A stretch of DNA of 53,507 bases, taken from positions 43,950-97,456 of the forward strand of contig PQAO01000014.1 in the NCBI GenBank assembly GCA_003104995.1, in the 5' to 3' direction. The first letter of the stretch is position 1. Each line of letters starts with the position of its first letter. Below, piece by piece: positions 50,768 through 53,507 of this stretch. The stretch is from Dehalococcoidia bacterium (GTDB taxonomy: Bacteria > Chloroflexota > Dehalococcoidia > Tepidiformales > Tepidiformaceae). The notes under the pieces were generated by a model. That model was given only the letters and a program-made list of their open reading frames with translations. It did no database searches and was not told the DNA's origin. Position numbers and translations under genes: made by a program.

Positions 50768-52984
50768 TTAGTTGCGGCGGCGCCTTCCGGCGGCCGCCAG
50801 GCTCATCCCGCCGCTCAGGGCCGCAAGGCCCAGCGCCAGCAGGAGGATGTTCATGCTTCCCGAACCGCCGCTGCCACCCGTGCCCGTGCTCGGCGCAATC
50901 GGCGTCGGGCCCGGGGTCTTCTCGCCTTCCGTCGCCTCCTCGGGAGTCGGCGTCGCGGTCGGCGGAACCGCCGTGTTGGTCGGCGTTGCGGTCGGCGGCA
51001 CCGTCGTCGGGGTCGGTGTCGGGATGATCTGGATGCAGTCCTGGCACGGCGGGTCGAACGTCACCCGGCGATTCACGAAGGTGATCGTCTGGCCGCTCGG
51101 CGTCTGGTTCGAAACCGAGGTGGCGCTGATGGGCGCGAACCCGGGCGAAGCCGCGTTCACCGGGTTCTCGCTGACGACGTAGTCGGTGCACATCGGCAGG
51201 TTCGTGAACGAAGCGTTCCCGCTCGCGTCCGTCTGCTTGGTGTCGGTGAAATTGCAGGTAGCGGACGACACGGTGATGGACCAGCCATCGTCATCCTGGG
51301 GCGCTGGCACGTTCGGGCCGCCGTTGTGCGAGGTCACCGCGTCCTTGTGGACTTTCAGCGAACCGAACGGCTGGTTGTAGAAGCGGACGAGGGTGGTCGC
51401 CTCGGACACCTGGACGTTCGTGCTCGAACCGCCAACCAGCGAGCCACCGGTGATGGTGTGTCCGAGCACTACGTACCCGGCCTGCGTCGTCTCCGAAACC
51501 GGCACCGTGTCGCCGACGGTCGCTTCGAAGGTCACCGTCGCGGGCAGCGTCGTCTGCTTCGAAACACCGTCGACCGTGACGGTCCAGCCAGCCACCAGGC
51601 CTTCACCGGGCAGCGTCGTGCCGAGGTTACCGTCAATCTCGATGTACTTCTCGACCAGGATGAGCCCACGGGATTCGGTCTGGCCGTCGGTCTTGTTGTA
51701 GAAGACCACCGTGCAGTCGGCGATTGCGTCGGAGTGGAGGCCGGAAATCTGGGCGCCGGCCGGGTTCTGTTCTTCTCCCGCATCGCAGGTCTCGGCGCCC
51801 ACGGTCACGGTGATGGTGTCGCCCGGGATGTTGTCGCCATTGGCGGAAACCGTGGGATAGAACTCCGCGCTGACCCAGCCGTCGGGGAAGCCGGTTTCGG
51901 TGATGGTGATCTCGGCGCCGTCCGCGACGCTATAGGTAGTGCAGTCGTCGCCACCGGGCGCGATGTTCGTTGTGACGAAGTCGCTCTGCCCTTCCACTTT
52001 GATGGTAAACACGCCGCCGGCGGCAGAGTCGGTTTCGACCACCTTGCAGACTTCGAGGGTGCGGGTGGGGGCATCAGCCTGCTTGGTGTTCATCACACAC
52101 AGCACCATCGTCTGGTCTGCGTTCAGCTTCGCCCCTATATTGCTGCCAGGAACATAGGAGGCCTTATCGGCCGGGCAGGTCGGCTTCTCCCCATCGAGAG
52201 AACCCATCCTCCAGGCAACCTCTGTCCAGCCATTGGTCGGGCTGTCCTCGTCGATGGTGAGATCCACACCTGCTGGCACCTGGATCGGCGAGGTGAACTG
52301 GCCGAATGTGATGCCGGACCAGGGCGTACTGGCCTGCGTGTCGTCGTTGACGATGGTGCCGCTGAACGTCGTGCCGTCGTCTGGGGCGACCCCGTCACTG
52401 GGGTCGATCACCTTACCGATGATGAGGTTGGCGGTGGGCGGCGGCGTGGTGAACCCGTCATAGCAGAAGATGGCGTGGCTAATGCCATTGGGATTGAGGT
52501 TAGGCTGAAGTCCCGTGTCCCCAAACGACTCCGGTCCGGGGGGGTCGTACACATAGATGTTGTGGGGGCCATTGGCCTGCTTCACCATCACCGCATCGAT
52601 ACCGAAGTTCGACTCCCAGTCGAAAGTCATCGGATTGCCCGCGACGATACCAGTGATTTTCACCCAGTGAGTCGCGTCGACGTTCAACGTGATGGGGAAC
52701 GTGGCGGTGCTCGGGTCGTACCAGCTGCCGGTCGAGACCTGGGACCACGTCTGGCCATTGCCAAAATGGTCATCCAGGTCGGTGCAGGTAGGGTTTTTCC
52801 ACGTCGCTGCATCTGCGCCCGTGTAGTTGGCCGGGTCGGGCGTCAGCTGCGGCGTCACGCTCGCGGCGTTCGTTGGCACCAGCACCGCGAAGGCCGCGCT
52901 CACCGCGCCCAACAGCGCAAACAGCGCAAGGGCGGCCAGCATCCACTGCCGCCGCCGCGACTTTCCATATAACGCGAGAGTCAT
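50768..52984 (-). CDS. Exported surface protein paralogue with C-terminal anchor
   Basis: 738 residues from ATG at 52984 (AGAAGGA about seven bases upstream); the open frame upstream is not protein-like. N-terminus MTLALYGKSRRRQ is nearly identical to that of the 1817-aa protein, followed by a helix (MLAALALFALLGAVSAAFAV). The first 150 residues look like a sugar- or surface-layer-type beta domain (TCTDLDDHFGNGQTWSQVST). Then come CnaB/prealbumin-like repeats (LIIGKVIDPSDGVAPDDGTT, LEVCKVVETDSAAGGVFTIK, ILVEKYIEIDGNLGTTLPGE, GSLKVHKDAV). A Pro/Thr stalk (PTPTPTTVPPTATPTNTAVP), GEKTPGPTPIAPSTGTGGSG, a helix (ILLLALGLAALSGGMSLAAA) and GRRRRN complete it. No vWA domain is seen. Confidence 0.87.
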   Translation of the reverse strand: MTLALYGKSRRRQWMLAALALFALLGAVSAAFAVLVPTNAASVTPQLTPDPANYTGADAATWKNPTCTDLDDHFGNGQTWSQVSTGSWYDPSTATFPITLNVDATHWVKITGIVAGNPMTFDWESNFGIDAVMVKQANGPHNIYVYDPPGPESFGDTGLQPNLNPNGISHAIFCYDGFTTPPPTANLIIGKVIDPSDGVAPDDGTTFSGTIVNDDTQASTPWSGITFGQFTSPIQVPAGVDLTIDEDSPTNGWTEVAWRMGSLDGEKPTCPADKASYVPGSNIGAKLNADQTMVLCVMNTKQADAPTRTLEVCKVVETDSAAGGVFTIKVEGQSDFVTTNIAPGGDDCTTYSVADGAEITITETGFPDGWVSAEFYPTVSANGDNIPGDTITVTVGAETCDAGEEQNPAGAQISGLHSDAIADCTVVFYNKTDGQTESRGLILVEKYIEIDGNLGTTLPGEGLVAGWTVTVDGVSKQTTLPATVTFEATVGDTVPVSETTQAGYVVLGHTITGGSLVGGSSTNVQVSEATTLVRFYNQPFGSLKVHKDAVTSHNGGPNVPAPQDDDGWSITVSSATCNFTDTKQTDASGNASFTNLPMCTDYVVSENPVNAASPGFAPISATSVSNQTPSGQTITFVNRRVTFDPPCQDCIQIIPTPTPTTVPPTATPTNTAVPPTATPTPEEATEGEKTPGPTPIAPSTGTGGSGGSGSMNILLLALGLAALSGGMSLAAAGRRRRN

Positions 52985-53260
52985 GGTTCCGTCCTTCTGA
53001 AAGTGGGCCAGCCTAACCCGCAGCCGGCAATGGATAAGTGGACGCGATCCCTCCCCGCGTTTACCCACCGATGTGTCGAATCGCCCGCCGCCGGGCACTC
53101 CTCCACGTTCCTGGCCCGCCCCGGAGGACGGACTGTGAAGACACTCCCCCTGCAACCTCACGGCCACATTCGAGAGTCTTCCGTAACTACTACGTGTCTT
53201 TCCGGTGGCTGTTACGGGGGAATCCCGATCTTTTCGTTAGATATGTGTTGGAGCCCGGGG
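52985..53260. other. Leader of the 738-aa surface protein gene
   Basis: About 275 bases without a gene. On the minus strand it is GC-rich with short inverted repeats, and it shares CACAGTCCG and AGGACGGA (next to the start codon) with the leader of the 1817-aa paralogue. The far part (53160-53255) is AT-richer and may hold the promoter. No known RNA class recognised. Confidence 0.4.
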
Positions 53261-53507
53261 CATCCGAGGCGCGCCAGGGATGGCGCGCTGCGGCGTGGGC
53301 GCCACCAAGGGTCGTTGGCCGCGAGCCACATGAACGCTCGAGCCCGGGGCCGTTGCGGCGTTGGAGCCCGGATCATCCGAGGCGCGCCGGTGATGGCGCG
53401 CTGCGGCGTTGGCGACACCACGGTCGTTTGCCGCGAGCCACATGAACGCTCGAGCCCGGGGCCGTTGCGGCGTTCGAGGGAGGATCATCCGAGGCGCGCC
53501 AGGGATG
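53261..53507. repeat. 112-bp repeat array A, second locus (continues beyond window)
   Basis: Units starting CATCCGAGGCGCGCC begin at 53261, 53374 and 53486 (113 and 112 bp apart) and run off the right edge. They match the array at 42.8-43.5 kb, with small changes (GAACGCTCGAGCCCGGGG in place of GAACGTTCGACCCCGGGG). The two arrays bracket the surface-protein locus. Confidence 0.92.

Noticed and set aside
50633..52972. A 779-codon plus-strand frame over the second surface protein
   Set aside because: Shadow of the minus-strand gene, which has a start with Shine-Dalgarno, signal helix and anchor.

Overview
The window is a high-GC bacterial chromosome segment (about two-thirds or more G+C in most places) with densely packed genes. 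Several traits point to a monoderm-like, F420-using lineage: a lipid II amidation subunit (GatD), an F420-type luciferase-family oxidoreductase, a BTAD/SARP regulator, an energy-coupling-factor (ECF) vitamin transporter, and surface proteins whose C-termini look like sorting signals. I lean towards Chloroflexota (Dehalococcoidia/Tepidiformia-like), with Actinomycetota as the alternative. No rRNA or marker protein in the window settles this.

Layout. 1-2.8 kb: the 5' part of a secreted Cys-repeat protein that runs off the left edge, a small GlsB-type membrane protein, small unknown proteins and a BTAD regulator, all on the minus strand. 3-8.1 kb: a TetR regulator, an NAD-dependent epimerase-like protein, an orphan Tat-exported family 5 solute-binding lipoprotein, a second lipoprotein and a small gene interrupted by TGA. 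8.1-18.2 kb: a GT-C-like membrane glycosyltransferase divergent from GtrA, DUF1801, DinB, a PatB/MalY-type PLP enzyme, a cation/proton antiporter with TrkA domains, DUF1697, a molybdenum-cofactor pair (MobB-FmdE fusion plus MOSC) and an MBL-fold hydrolase. 18.3-24 kb: a cobalamin riboswitch with terminator, then a tightly coupled five-gene operon: an anchored alpha/alpha-barrel protein, ECF T component, double-ATPase A component, an anchored DUF4430/transcobalamin-like protein and an ECF S component. The two surface proteins together resemble the two domains of mammalian intrinsic factor/transcobalamin, split over two genes. 24-34 kb: ordinary metabolic and hypothetical genes (kinase-like, GatD, FAD oxidoreductase, GNAT, nitronate monooxygenase, LOG family, degenerate Nudix, M16 peptidase).

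34.1-38.5 kb: a tRNA-Pro(CGG) is followed by a lower-GC accessory block. It holds a HigB/HigA-ImmA-type toxin-antitoxin pair and a three-gene operon: a thymidylate-synthase homologue carrying the Asn-to-Asp change of dCMP hydroxymethylases, a uracil-DNA-glycosylase-like protein and a protein resembling the clade 3 alpha-glutamyl/putrescinyl-thymine pyrophosphorylases. This looks like a base-hypermodification or nucleotide-based defence cassette. 38.5-42.8 kb: methyltransferase, LLM oxidoreductase, a secreted protein and NhaA.

42.8-53.5 kb: a surface-protein and repeat locus. Two large exported proteins (1817 aa with a von Willebrand A domain; 738 aa) share the N-terminus MTLALYGKS(K/R)RRQ and a C-terminal anchor-like signal. 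They are bracketed by arrays of a 112-bp repeat with a strong hairpin core. Between them a Y1 REP-associated transposase is flanked on both sides by a different, 88-bp repeat array.

The most notable observations are the split transcobalamin-like B12 capture operon, the hypermodification-like cassette, and the two repeat families, including one copy in which the hairpin core has been inverted in place.
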